Assembly (NCBI RefSeq): GCF_003721565.1
Contig: NZ_RJJE01000009.1
Coordinates: 310,001-374,000 of the forward strand
DNA length: 64,000 bases
DNA from: Rufibacter immobilis
GTDB taxonomy: Bacteria; Bacteroidota; Bacteroidia; Cytophagales; Hymenobacteraceae
Direction: 5' to 3'
Positions 1 to 7,487 of this stretch are shown here, in pieces (the stretch's first letter is position 1; the number at the start of each line of letters is the position of its first letter). Both the position numbers and the translations under genes were made by a program. The notes beneath the pieces are model-generated. The model saw only the letters and a program-made list of their open reading frames with translations, had not been told where the DNA came from and did no database searches.

Positions 1-1
1 T

Positions 2-718
2 GTGGCTACCGGTTTTATCGGGTATTTCTACCTGCTCACCTTCCTGATCGGGTTTTCGGCAATGGCGCTGGTGGGCAAACCCGCCATTGAAGGCATAGAC
101 AAAGGCGGTAACATGGCGGCACTGCTGTTAGCGGAACAAACCGGCGGTACGGCTTTCCTGGGCTTCATTGCCGCGGTAGCCTTTGCCACCATTCTGGCCG
201 TGGTGGCAGGTTTAACCTTATCTGGGGCTTCCAGCATCTCGCACGACCTTTACGTGCACGTGTTCAAGAATGGGGTTTCCAATGAGAAAGGCGAGATGAA
301 AGTGGCCAAACGCGCCACGGTGGGCCTGGGCATTCTGTCTGTGTTACTGGGGCTGGTGTTCAAGGGCCAGAACGTGGCATTCATGGTAGGCCTGGCGTTT
401 TCTATTGCCGCCAGCGCCAACTTCCCGGCGCTGCTCATGTCCATTATCTGGAAACGGTTCACCACCAAAGGAGCGGTCTGGAGCATCGCCACCGGCGCGC
501 TGCTGTCATTGGTGTTGATTGTGCTCAGCCCTACCATCATGGTAGACATCATGGGTTACCCCGAAGCCATCTTCCCGCTTAAAAACCCGGCTCTGGTGTC
601 TATGTCCGGCGCTTTCCTGATGGGCATCATTGTTTCTCTATTGCAACCGGAACAAGGGGCCGCCGCCAAATTCGAGAGCGAAAAGCTACGGACCTATCTG
701 GGTGTGGGCGCTGAATAG
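2..718 (+). CDS. actP: Cation/acetate symporter, C-terminal part
   Basis: This is the C-terminal 238 residues of a sodium:solute symporter (SSS family) of the ActP type, which imports acetate and other short carboxylates with a cation. The reading frame is open at the window edge, so the true start lies upstream. Several hydrophobic membrane segments are visible, together with family-typical stretches such as LSGASSISHDLYVHV and AFSIAASANFPALLMS, which resemble the ActP core. An acetyl-CoA synthetase gene follows on the same strand about 780 bases downstream, the usual partner, so acetate is probably imported and then activated. The long repeat-filled gap and a terminator-like hairpin after the stop suggest separate transcripts. 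Confidence in the family is high; the exact substrate is inferred. Confidence 0.88.
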   Translation: MATGFIGYFYLLTFLIGFSAMALVGKPAIEGIDKGGNMAALLLAEQTGGTAFLGFIAAVAFATILAVVAGLTLSGASSISHDLYVHVFKNGVSNEKGEMKVAKRATVGLGILSVLLGLVFKGQNVAFMVGLAFSIAASANFPALLMSIIWKRFTTKGAVWSIATGALLSLVLIVLSPTIMVDIMGYPEAIFPLKNPALVSMSGAFLMGIIVSLLQPEQGAAAKFESEKLRTYLGVGAE

Positions 719-744
719 ATACAGCTATCGTCTTACTCATAAAA

Positions 745-784
745 GCGTTTAGGGGCCGTTTTTCCAAAAACAGCCCCTAAACGC
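745..784. repeat. Palindromic repeat, full copy
   Basis: A 40-bp palindrome with arms GCGTTTAGGGGC and GCCCCTAAACGC around T5-CC-A5. It lies just after the actP stop and before a separate terminator hairpin. It is one member of the family found throughout the window. Confidence 0.9.
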
Positions 785-796
785 AAATCCATTCTC

Positions 797-831
797 AATG
801 CCCGGCTCTCTCCATGGGATAGCCGGGCATT
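797..831 (+). terminator. Terminator-like hairpin after actP
   Basis: AATGCCCGGCT pairs with AGCCGGGCATT across a 13-base loop, followed by CTGGTTTTA. It is a plausible intrinsic terminator for actP, although the T tract is weak. Confidence 0.6.
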
Positions 832-949
832 CTGGTTTTAGCTTAATTCTGGAAAAAGCCCCCTTAACGGAATTGACTCAGACACTCGCAGGTCCTCCAG
901 ACGCTGCGAGGCCTTTTGGAGCAAACGGTAAAGCGGCGGCAGGCGGAAG

Positions 950-1096
950 AACCCACCCCTACCCCTCCGAGGAGGGGAGTATCTGCTAGAGTGGGAAGTA
1001 ATTTATCTAGCTGTTAAGACAAAAGCTAAACTTAGTGCTAACCTTTAGCTTTAGCTATGCGACAAAACTCCCCTCCTGGGAGGGGCAGGGGTGGGT
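950..1096. repeat. MITE-like element with 30-bp terminal inverted repeats
   Basis: About 30 bases starting ACCCACCCCTACCCCTCC are repeated in inverted orientation about 145 bases away with 2-3 mismatches. Each arm is also partly self-complementary (CCCCTCC-GAGGAGGGG). The inner 85 bases are AT-richer and carry no ORF. A related single arm (CCCCCTTTGAAGGGGGTAGG) occurs near 15949. No transposase is present, so non-autonomous mobility is only inferred. Confidence 0.6.
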
Positions 1097-1122
1097 TTAC
1101 ACCTTTAGAACTTCAGCCTCAT

Positions 1123-1340
1123 CCTGCAACAGCCTTTACTACCCGCACCCTTTCCAGTCTTTCCCTAGAGCGCCTCGCTTGTGGCCACAGATAGGCAGAA
1201 GCTAAGAATAAGCTGCTTTGACATGGCCGCAAGGGCAGTGCGAGAGGGGAAGACGGGGCCCCGCGGCCGTGAGCGCTTACCGCCAAAGATGAAACAACAC
1301 GGCCCGTAAACTCTTAGACAAACCGCCAAGTCCAAGGCCA
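1123..1340 (+). repeat. Dispersed non-coding repeat L, copy 1
   Basis: Matches 28181-28393 on the same strand and 15579-15780 on the opposite strand. The best-conserved part is a 50-bp core at 1248-1297 containing GGCCCCGCGGCCGTGAGCGC. A second conserved block, CCAGTCTTTC, lies near 1154. No credible ORF spans it. The function is unknown; a structured RNA or a mobile-element remnant are both possible. Confidence 0.75.
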
Positions 1341-1396
1341 AAACCACTTCAACCTTCTGATTCAAAAAAGTGCACAAAACCACTCTATTTTGTGTC

Positions 1397-1424
1397 ATTT
1401 TTCCAAAAAAGAGCCCCTAAACGC
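1397..1424. repeat. Palindromic repeat, half copy
   Basis: Only the centre and right arm (TTTTTCC-A6-GAGCCCCTAAACGC) are present; the left arm is missing. It lies 77 bases before the chosen acs start, within the probable 5' leader. Confidence 0.65.
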
Positions 1425-1500
1425 CACTCTTTCCCCCAGTTTCTTGCCTCCTCCGGCAGAACTTCTATATTTAGCCCCTCAAACCCACCAAACAAACAAA

Positions 1501-3399
1501 ATGGAGTACCGCATAAAATCTTTTGAGGAGTACCAGGACGCCTACCAGCGAAGTGTGGAGCAGCCCGAGGAATTCTGGGGCAGTATTGCCGAGAACTTCA
1601 CCTGGCGGAAGAAGTGGGACAAGGTAGTGGACTGGAACTTTGAGGAACCCAACGTGAAATGGTTTGTGAACGGCAAACTCAACATCACGGAGAACTGCCT
1701 GGACCGCCACCTGGAGAAACGGGGTAACAAACTGGCGCTGATCTGGGAACCCAACGACCCCAAAGAACGCTTCATCCGGTTCACGTACCGTGAACTGCAC
1801 GAGAAAGTGTGCCAGATGGCCAATATCCTTAAGCGCAATGGCGTAAAGAAAGGCGACCGCGTCTGTATTTATATGCCCATGATCCCGGAGCTGGCCTTCA
1901 GTGTGCTGGCCTGCGCCCGCATTGGGGCGGTGCATTCGGTGATCTTCGCCGGGTTTTCCCACACGGCCATGGCCGATAGAATCAATGACGCCCAGGCCAA
2001 AGTAGTCATCACCTCAGACGGACTCAACCGCGGACCCAAGCAGATTCCGGTGAAGCGCGTGGTAGACGAAGCCCTAGAAACCTGCCCCAGCGTGGAGAAA
2101 GTGATTGTGGTAGACCGCGTAGGCTGGGCCGTGAACATGGTGGAAGGCCGTGACGTGTGGTACCACGAGGAACTGGAGCACGTAGACAAAAACTGCCCCG
2201 CCGAGGAAATGGACGCTGAAGACATGCTCTTCATCCTGTACACCTCGGGCTCTACCGGCAAACCCAAGGGCGTGGTGCATACCTGCGGCGGCTACATGGT
2301 GTACACAGACTATACCTTCCGGAACGTCTTCCAGTACGAGGAAAGTGACATTTACTGGTGCACCGCCGACATTGGCTGGATTACCGGTCACTCTTATCTG
2401 CTTTACGGGCCGCTTCTCTCCGGGGCCACCACCCTTATGTTTGAGGGCGTACCTACCTTCCCAGACGCCGGTAGGTTCTGGCAAGTGGTAGACAAATTTG
2501 GGGTGAACATCTTCTACACCGCCCCCACCGCCATCCGGTCGCTCATGGGCGCCGGGCTGGACCACGTGCTTTCTTACAGCCTGGACTCGCTCAAAGTGCT
2601 GGGTTCTGTAGGGGAGCCCATCAATGAAGAAGCCTGGCACTGGTACCACATCCACGTGGGCAAAGAGCGCTGTCCGGTAGTTGACACCTGGTGGCAAACT
2701 GAAACCGGGGGCATCATGCTCAGCTCCCTGGCCGGTGTCACGCCCATGAAACCCAGCCACGCCGGCTTTGCGCTGCCGGGCATCCAGCCCCTGCTGGTAG
2801 ACCAGGAAGGCAAAGAAATCACGGAGAACGAGGTGGAAGGCTACCTGTGCGTGAAATATCCGTGGCCGGGCATCATACGCACCACTTACGGCGACCATGA
2901 GCGCTGCCGCCAGAGCTATTTCAGTTCCTACAAAGGCCTGTACTTTACCGGCGACGGTGCCAAGCGCGACAAAGACGGCCTGTGGCGCATCATTGGCCGC
3001 GTAGATGACGTGATCAACGTGTCTGGTCACCGCTTCGGCACCGCCGAGATTGAGAACGCCATTAACCAGAACCGCCACATTGTGGAAAGCGCCGTGGTGG
3101 GGTATCCGCATGACGTGAAGGGCCAGGGCATCTATGCTTTTGTGGTCTGCGGCGAGGAAGCCCCCGAAAACCCGGAGAACCTGCGGGCCGAAGTCATTGA
3201 AACCGTGGTAGACCAGATTGGAAAAATCGCGAAGCCAGATAAAATCCAGATTGTGAGCGGCCTGCCCAAGACCCGTTCCGGCAAGATCATGCGCCGCATT
3301 CTGCGTAAAGTGGCCGAAGGAGACACCTCTAACCTGGGCGACACCAGTACGTTGCTAGACCCACCGGTGGTGGATGAGATTATTCAGGGAGCCTTATAG
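1501..3399 (+). CDS. acs: Acetyl-CoA synthetase (AMP-forming)
   Basis: Converts acetate, ATP and CoA to acetyl-CoA through acetyl-AMP in the cytoplasm. The protein is 632 residues from the ATG at 1501; the frame is open further upstream, but that part looks non-coding and overlaps a half copy of the palindromic repeat, and MEYRIKSFEEYQ matches a normal Acs N-terminus. Visible motifs are the phosphate-binding loop YTSGSTGKPKG (about residue 247), WWQTETGG, the hinge GRVDDVINVSGHR, and the C-terminal KTRSGKIMRR, whose lysine is the conserved acetylation site in this family. Length fits the family (about 630-650). The upstream symporter gene actP supports a role in acetate assimilation. A terminator overlaps the stop codon. 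Confidence 0.96.
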   Translation: MEYRIKSFEEYQDAYQRSVEQPEEFWGSIAENFTWRKKWDKVVDWNFEEPNVKWFVNGKLNITENCLDRHLEKRGNKLALIWEPNDPKERFIRFTYRELHEKVCQMANILKRNGVKKGDRVCIYMPMIPELAFSVLACARIGAVHSVIFAGFSHTAMADRINDAQAKVVITSDGLNRGPKQIPVKRVVDEALETCPSVEKVIVVDRVGWAVNMVEGRDVWYHEELEHVDKNCPAEEMDAEDMLFILYTSGSTGKPKGVVHTCGGYMVYTDYTFRNVFQYEESDIYWCTADIGWITGHSYLLYGPLLSGATTLMFEGVPTFPDAGRFWQVVDKFGVNIFYTAPTAIRSLMGAGLDHVLSYSLDSLKVLGSVGEPINEEAWHWYHIHVGKERCPVVDTWWQTETGGIMLSSLAGVTPMKPSHAGFALPGIQPLLVDQEGKEITENEVEGYLCVKYPWPGIIRTTYGDHERCRQSYFSSYKGLYFTGDGAKRDKDGLWRIIGRVDDVINVSGHRFGTAEIENAINQNRHIVESAVVGYPHDVKGQGIYAFVVCGEEAPENPENLRAEVIETVVDQIGKIAKPDKIQIVSGLPKTRSGKIMRRILRKVAEGDTSNLGDTSTLLDPPVVDEIIQGAL

Positions 3400-3412
3400 G
3401 CTCCCTTTTTTT
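3386..3412 (+). terminator. Intrinsic terminator of acs
   Basis: AGGGAGCC pairs with GGCTCCCT over a 5-base loop and is followed by seven T. The hairpin overlaps the acs stop codon. Confidence 0.85.
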
Positions 3413-3547
3413 ATCTGCCCGCGCGGTGCCGAATACCGTAAAAAACGACCAACCCAGCAGAAGGCGCTAACCTTTTGCTCCAGGATCAGGTATTAGGAAG
3501 GGCTTCGTTTTCCGGAGCCATTGGTTTGTATCTGAATCCTTTATCTT

Positions 3548-3811
3548 ATGAAACTAGACATTCGCCACGACGAGGAAGCGCAGCAGTTCACGGCGCTCAT
3601 GGAAAACGAAGACATTGGGGAGTTGGCTTATGCCTTGCCAGACCCTGAGACCATTGACTTCCAGCACACGTTTCTGGAGGAAGAGTACCGGGGCAAAGGG
3701 CTGGCCGACCAGCTCATCAAGCACGGCATTGACTATGCCACCTCCAAAGGGTTGGAGGTGAGAGCCTCTTGCCCGGCCGTGGCCCGATACCTGGAAAGAC
3801 ACCCGCTTTAA
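3548..3811 (+). CDS. Small GNAT-like N-acetyltransferase (YjdJ type)
   Basis: An 87-residue protein of the short GCN5-related family (Acetyltransf_CG / YjdJ type). It keeps the acetyl-CoA binding core: HTFLEEEYRGKGLADQLIKH corresponds to the beta4-alpha3 region with its R/Q-x-x-G-x-G/A-like loop, and the C-terminus ASCPAVARYLERHP is the typical YjdJ ending. The substrate is unknown; homologues are generally annotated only as predicted acetyltransferases. It is monocistronic, with a bidirectional terminator and a palindromic repeat separating it from the convergent LysM gene. It sits directly after acs, which makes acetyl-CoA, but a functional link is only suggestive. Confidence 0.85.
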   Translation: MKLDIRHDEEAQQFTALMENEDIGELAYALPDPETIDFQHTFLEEEYRGKGLADQLIKHGIDYATSKGLEVRASCPAVARYLERHPL

Positions 3812-3831
3812 CCCACCATAGAAACAAACAG

Positions 3832-3859
3832 AAAAGGCAGGCACCAACGCCTGCCTTTT
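3832..3859. terminator. Bidirectional terminator
   Basis: AAAAGGCAGGC pairs with GCCTGCCTTTT over a 6-base loop, between the convergent GNAT and LysM genes. A tract on each side could serve either direction. Confidence 0.8.
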
Positions 3860-3901
3860 CTGTTTAGGGGCCGTTTTTAGAAAAAGAGCCCCTAAACAGA
3901 A
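3858..3901. repeat. Palindromic repeat, full copy with variant arms
   Basis: The outer arms are TTCTG and CAGAA instead of the usual GCG/CGC, and they remain complementary. It lies between convergent genes and abuts the terminator hairpin. Confidence 0.88.
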
Positions 3902-3960
3902 AAAGAGCCTGCGCTCAAGCCCAGACTCTTTTCTCTCTACAAACAAACCTAATTCTTTAT

Positions 3961-4251
3961 TTATGCTTTTGGGATCTTCAACTGCCAGCCCACATCAATA
4001 AGGTTGGGGTCTTTGATCTTGTCCAGGTTGGCCTGGTGTATCTTGTGCCACTGCTGGGCATCGCCGTAGAAGTTCTTCGCTATTTTAGAGAGGGAGTCGC
4101 CGCTTTTCACGGTGTAGGTGTCATAGGCGGGTTGCTGCGGTGCCGCCGCCGGGGCGGGCTGGGCGGCTACCGGCGCTTTCACGGCCGGTTGGGCCACTGG
4201 TTTCTGCACCGGCTTCTCCTCCCCTTTCTTTAAAAAATCAAATAATCCCAT
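3961..4251 (-). CDS. Cytoplasmic LysM-domain protein, Kbp/YgaU-like
   Basis: A 96-residue protein with three parts: an N-terminal MGLFDFLKKGEEKP segment, an Ala/Pro/Gln-rich linker (about 16-43), and one LysM domain (about 44-96; YTVKSGDSLSKIAKNFYGD). There is no signal peptide, so it is probably cytoplasmic. The N-terminal start and the LysM sequence resemble E. coli Kbp (YgaU), a potassium-binding BON-LysM protein, but the BON domain is absent and replaced by the linker. LysM domains otherwise bind peptidoglycan-type glycans. Function is not established; the Kbp likeness is inference from two short regions. Confidence 0.8.
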   Translation of the reverse strand: MGLFDFLKKGEEKPVQKPVAQPAVKAPVAAQPAPAAAPQQPAYDTYTVKSGDSLSKIAKNFYGDAQQWHKIHQANLDKIKDPNLIDVGWQLKIPKA

Positions 4252-4437
4252 AGTTGTATTTTTAAGTTCGTGTCTGTGCCCTAGCTGTAGTATACAACTG
4301 GTTTACAAGCTAGTTCTTACGAGGCACCCTTTCATAAGTTTGTTTATTTTCATAGAACTGTGTAAAAAATGCCACGTATGAAACACGGGTTTACCACCTA
4401 ATAGACCCTACTTTACACCGTACTAACACCTACCACT

Positions 4438-4863
4438 ATGAAAATGAAAATTGCATCTCCGGCCAACCGTCTATTCACGCTTGTGTGCCTGGTTTGGCTA
4501 AGCGCCTTCACCTTTAGCAGCTGCGGCAAGAAGTCTGAAGGCGGCAACTCCCAGATGATTTCGGGCGCCAACAGCAAAGTCTGGAAAGCCAGCAAAGAAA
4601 CCACCGCCTCCGGCGATAAAGATAAACTCACCTCAGAGGAGAAACAGGAGCAAATCCAGTTCTTCGCCAACGGCAACTTCACCCAGACCTCAGAAAGCCA
4701 GTCGGCCAACGGCACCTGGATGTATGACGCCGCCAACAAAAACCTGAGCCTCACTTACGCCAACAACAACGTGAGCGAGAACTTCAAGGTAGCCGAGTTG
4801 AGCGAAGATGACATGAAACTGCAGGCCCCAGACGGCTCTACCCTCACCTTGAAGGCAGAGTAG
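4438..4863 (+). CDS. Lipocalin-like lipoprotein
   Basis: A 141-residue secreted lipoprotein. It has a signal sequence with lipobox FSSC (Cys about residue 23), then a small beta-rich domain. The pattern KVWKASKETTASG ... QIQFFANGNFTQTSESQSANGTWMYD ... LSLTYANN resembles the short lipocalin-like domains (Lipocalin_4/5 type) common in Bacteroidota. Ligand unknown. ATG 4438 is chosen; ATG 4444 is a close alternative. It is divergent from the LysM gene and ends in its own intrinsic terminator, so it appears to be a single-gene unit. Confidence 0.8.
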   Translation: MKMKIASPANRLFTLVCLVWLSAFTFSSCGKKSEGGNSQMISGANSKVWKASKETTASGDKDKLTSEEKQEQIQFFANGNFTQTSESQSANGTWMYDAANKNLSLTYANNNVSENFKVAELSEDDMKLQAPDGSTLTLKAE

Positions 4864-4880
4864 TTGTTTCAAGACCGCAC

Positions 4881-4914
4881 AAGCTCACCCATACACGTTG
4901 GGTGAGCTTTTTTA
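4881..4914 (+). terminator. Intrinsic terminator of the lipocalin-like gene
   Basis: AAGCTCACCCA pairs with TGGGTGAGCTT and is followed by a run of T. Confidence 0.88.
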
Positions 4915-5056
4915 TGTCTTCTAAGCTTGTAGTTCCTGTTTCTTAAGGGTAGCTTACTCCTTGAATGCCTCCTAGGACAAACGCTATGAAAGTCTGATTT
5001 TAAGCACCTTACCCATCTATCATTTCAAACTTCATTGACAAACCAACAGCCCCAGT

Positions 5057-5096
5057 GCGTTTAGGGGCCGTTTTTCCGAAATCAGGCGCTAAACGC
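5057..5096. repeat. Palindromic repeat, diverged copy
   Basis: GCGTTTAGGGGC with T5 on the left; the right arm reads CAGGCGCTAAACGC, with one C to G change in the CCCC block. It lies about 50 bases upstream of the methyltransferase gene. Confidence 0.8.
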
Positions 5097-5146
5097 AAGT
5101 TGGCACTACCCGTACTATACCCACCGTTCACCTTTACCCGAAGACT

Positions 5147-5929
5147 TTGAAAATCCGTTGGCAGCTGTTTGAACTGGAAGACCAGGCTTGGTTTCCGCAC
5201 GCGGTGCGCCAGGGCATGATGGACGTGCTCCGGTTTCTCATTACGGCATTGGGCATTTACAAACCGGTGGTGCCGCTGCTGCGCGAGGCTCTGGAGAAAA
5301 CCAAACAAACCCAGTTGGTGGATCTTTGCTCCGGCGCGGGCGGCGGCATCAAACAGATCTGGCAGGAGCTGGAAAAACAGGGCAGCCAGCCTTACCGCAT
5401 CACCCTCACCGATAAATACCCCAACCTGGAGGCCTACCGTTTTCTGGCGGAGCAAACCAAAGGGGCGCTCACTTTTGAAACACAGCCTATAGACGCCACC
5501 GCCGTGCCCGCGGACATGCCCGGTTTCCGGACGGTTTTCTCGGCGTTCCACCATTTCCAGCCCCAGACGGCCACCGCCATCTTAGCTGATGCCGTGCGCC
5601 AGAACCAGGGCATTGGTGTGTTTGAAGGAGCTGGCAAGCGTTGGCACGAGCTCTTGCTGGTGTGGCTGGTGTTTCCGTGGCTCATTCTGCTCATCACTCC
5701 GTTCATCAGGCCCTTTACCTGGAGCCGGCTTTTCTTCACGTACCTTGTCCCGCTCATTCCGCTGGGCACCGTCTGGGACGGTACCGTTTCCCTGCTGCGC
5801 CTGTACACGCCCGCGCACCTGCACCGCATGGTTGCCAGCTTAGATGCCCCGAACTACACCTGGCACATTGGGCGGGCACGGCACTGGAGCGGCACCGGGG
5901 TCTTGTATTTAATAGGTTATCCTTCGTAA
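5147..5929 (+). CDS. Class I SAM methyltransferase with membrane segments
   Basis: A 260-residue protein with a SAM-binding motif I (LVDLCSGAGGG, about residue 57) and a post-motif FSAFHHF typical of class I methyltransferases. The middle of the C-terminal half holds two strongly hydrophobic stretches (LLVWLVFPWLILLITPF and FFTYLVPLIPLG, about 168-205), which is unusual and suggests membrane attachment. The TTG at 5147 is taken as start because the family-like N-terminus FELEDQAWFP begins before the first in-frame ATG (5217). The stop lies 9 bases before a UbiA-family prenyltransferase gene, so the two are co-transcribed; a lipid or isoprenoid substrate is a reasonable inference, but no known pathway was recognised. 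Confidence 0.8.
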   Translation: MKIRWQLFELEDQAWFPHAVRQGMMDVLRFLITALGIYKPVVPLLREALEKTKQTQLVDLCSGAGGGIKQIWQELEKQGSQPYRITLTDKYPNLEAYRFLAEQTKGALTFETQPIDATAVPADMPGFRTVFSAFHHFQPQTATAILADAVRQNQGIGVFEGAGKRWHELLLVWLVFPWLILLITPFIRPFTWSRLFFTYLVPLIPLGTVWDGTVSLLRLYTPAHLHRMVASLDAPNYTWHIGRARHWSGTGVLYLIGYPS

Positions 5930-5938
5930 ACTGTGGGC

Positions 5939-6826
5939 ATGAATTCATCCTGGTCAGATGCCTGGCGTTTGCTCCGCATCCCGTTCTCGCTCTTCCTGAT
6001 GCCCATTTACTGGTTCGCGCTGAGTGCCGCCGCCCCAGAGATCTCCTTCTGGAAAGCCTTGGCTGTGTTCCTGATTTTGCACCTGCTGGTGTACCCCGCC
6101 AGCAACGGCTACAACTCCTACTATGACCGCGACGAAGGCAGCATTGGCGGCCTCAAGCATCCGCCCAAAGTGACGCAGTCCCTGTACTGGCTCGTGCTGC
6201 TTTTTGACGGACTGGCTGTGCTGTTTTCCCTGTTCCTCTCCGTGACTTTTGCCGCCATGGTGCTGCTGTACCTGCTCGTATCCAAGGCCTACAGTTACAA
6301 AGGCATCCGGCTCAAGAAGTACCCGCTGATAAGCACGGCGGTGGTGGTGGTGTTCCAAGGGGCGTTCACGTATCTGATGGTGCAGGTGGGCATCGGCTAC
6401 GCCGAACAAGATCTGTTGCACACCAACAACCTGTTGCTGGCGCTGGTGAGCTCGCTGTTTCTGTGCGGTTCCTACCCGCTCACGCAAGTATACCAGCACG
6501 AGGAAGATGCCCGCCGCGGCGACCAGACCCTGAGCTTGCTCTTAGGGTTGTGGGGGACTTTTTACTTTGCGGCGGCCAGCCTGCTCACGGCCACCGCAGT
6601 ACTCTTCTACACCTACTGGCGGCGCGCCGAGTTGCTGCACGGTGTCCTGTTTCTGGTGGGTACTGGACCGGTGGTTTGGGTATTTGGGCAATGGCTCTGG
6701 AAGGTGCGGCGAAATGCCCGCGAGGCTAACTTTGAGAATACCATGCGCATGAACAAAGTCTCTTCCCTGAGCATGAGCTTCGCGTTTGGGCTTATCCTGC
6801 TGTGGCAGCTCTACACAAACCACTAA
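5939..6826 (+). CDS. UbiA-family prenyltransferase
   Basis: A 295-residue polytopic membrane protein of the UbiA superfamily, which transfers prenyl chains onto aromatic or other acceptors at the membrane. The first Asp-rich motif is NGYNSYYDRDEGSIGG (about residue 55); a second is seen in HEEDARRGDQTL. About eight or nine hydrophobic helices are visible. It is not clearly MenA, UbiA or CyoE. The ATG at 5939 is preferred over the upstream GTG at 5933. It is probably translationally coupled to the membrane-associated methyltransferase gene 9 bases upstream, so both may act on one lipid-soluble molecule (inference). Confidence 0.85.
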   Translation: MNSSWSDAWRLLRIPFSLFLMPIYWFALSAAAPEISFWKALAVFLILHLLVYPASNGYNSYYDRDEGSIGGLKHPPKVTQSLYWLVLLFDGLAVLFSLFLSVTFAAMVLLYLLVSKAYSYKGIRLKKYPLISTAVVVVFQGAFTYLMVQVGIGYAEQDLLHTNNLLLALVSSLFLCGSYPLTQVYQHEEDARRGDQTLSLLLGLWGTFYFAAASLLTATAVLFYTYWRRAELLHGVLFLVGTGPVVWVFGQWLWKVRRNAREANFENTMRMNKVSSLSMSFAFGLILLWQLYTNH

Positions 6827-6841
6827 GCGCACCGCACGTAC

Positions 6842-6880
6842 ACGTTTAGAGGCTATTTTTCTAAAAACATGCGCAAAACG
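6842..6880. repeat. Degenerate palindromic repeat carrying a start codon
   Basis: The left arm reads CGTTTAGAGGCT-A-T5; the right arm, expected CAGCCCCTAAACG, reads CATGCGCAAAACG. The ATG of the next gene (6869) falls inside this arm. Confidence 0.6.
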
Positions 6881-7468
6881 TATTTTGTGGTACTATTGGC
6901 GGCTTTGGCCAGTTGCCAGTCTTCTACGCAGGAAGAAACCGCGGCCACCTCTTCCGCTTCCGCAGGCCAGGAGAAAGGACAACCGGCATTGGGGCAACCC
7001 AGACAGATCCAGCACATTGTGCAACGGACCCACCTTTTCTCCTCTCCCCAAAGCCCAGACTATTTCCGGCTGGTTTTGCGCGGAGATTCCATCACGCAAG
7101 GGCAGGTGCACTTCACCATTACCACCCAAGATGGCCGCCTGATCCATGAAGAACATTTTCCGGCCGCTGACCTGGAAGCCAGCCTGGTATATGAGATGGA
7201 GGGCTCAACCGTTACCCAGGAGCAGCGCGCTGCCTATATCCTGAAGCGCATGGAGGAATTTGTGGAGCCTAAGGATTTTATCTCCCCGGCCATAGCGCCC
7301 AATACACCGGCGCAAACCTCGTTTGTAAGCGAAACCGCTTGGAAAAAGATTCAGGCCAACCACAAGGCGGTTGGGTTCAAGTACCTGCTGGGCAAGGAAG
7401 ACGGACGGCTGCTGGTGTATGACCCAGAGCAGAAAAAAGCCGTGCGATACGGGAGTTTTGGCGGTTGA
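6869..7468 (+). CDS. Hypothetical lipoprotein
   Basis: A 199-residue protein with a short signal sequence and lipobox LASC (Cys 16), then a low-complexity Ser/Ala/Glu/Gln stretch to about residue 45, and a folded domain without recognised family (QHIVQRTHLFSSPQSPDYFRL ... VHFTITTQDGRLIHEEHFPA). Likely outer-membrane or periplasmic lipoprotein. The start codon lies within a degenerate palindromic repeat, 42 bases after the UbiA-like gene, so it may be part of that operon. No function can be assigned. Confidence 0.75.
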   Translation: MRKTYFVVLLAALASCQSSTQEETAATSSASAGQEKGQPALGQPRQIQHIVQRTHLFSSPQSPDYFRLVLRGDSITQGQVHFTITTQDGRLIHEEHFPAADLEASLVYEMEGSTVTQEQRAAYILKRMEEFVEPKDFISPAIAPNTPAQTSFVSETAWKKIQANHKAVGFKYLLGKEDGRLLVYDPEQKKAVRYGSFGG

Positions 7469-7487
7469 TGGGTGGAAGGAGCGCCCC

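Noticed and set aside
798-989. 63-codon frame between actP and acs
   Set aside because: Begins inside a terminator hairpin and ends in the MITE-like arm; not a gene.
1123-1340. Repeat L as a tRNA or rRNA fragment
   Set aside because: No cloverleaf, anticodon or T-loop consensus and no recognised rRNA helix sequence could be found in the core.
2074-3111. 345-codon minus-strand frame inside acs
   Set aside because: Shadow frame within the strongly supported acs gene.
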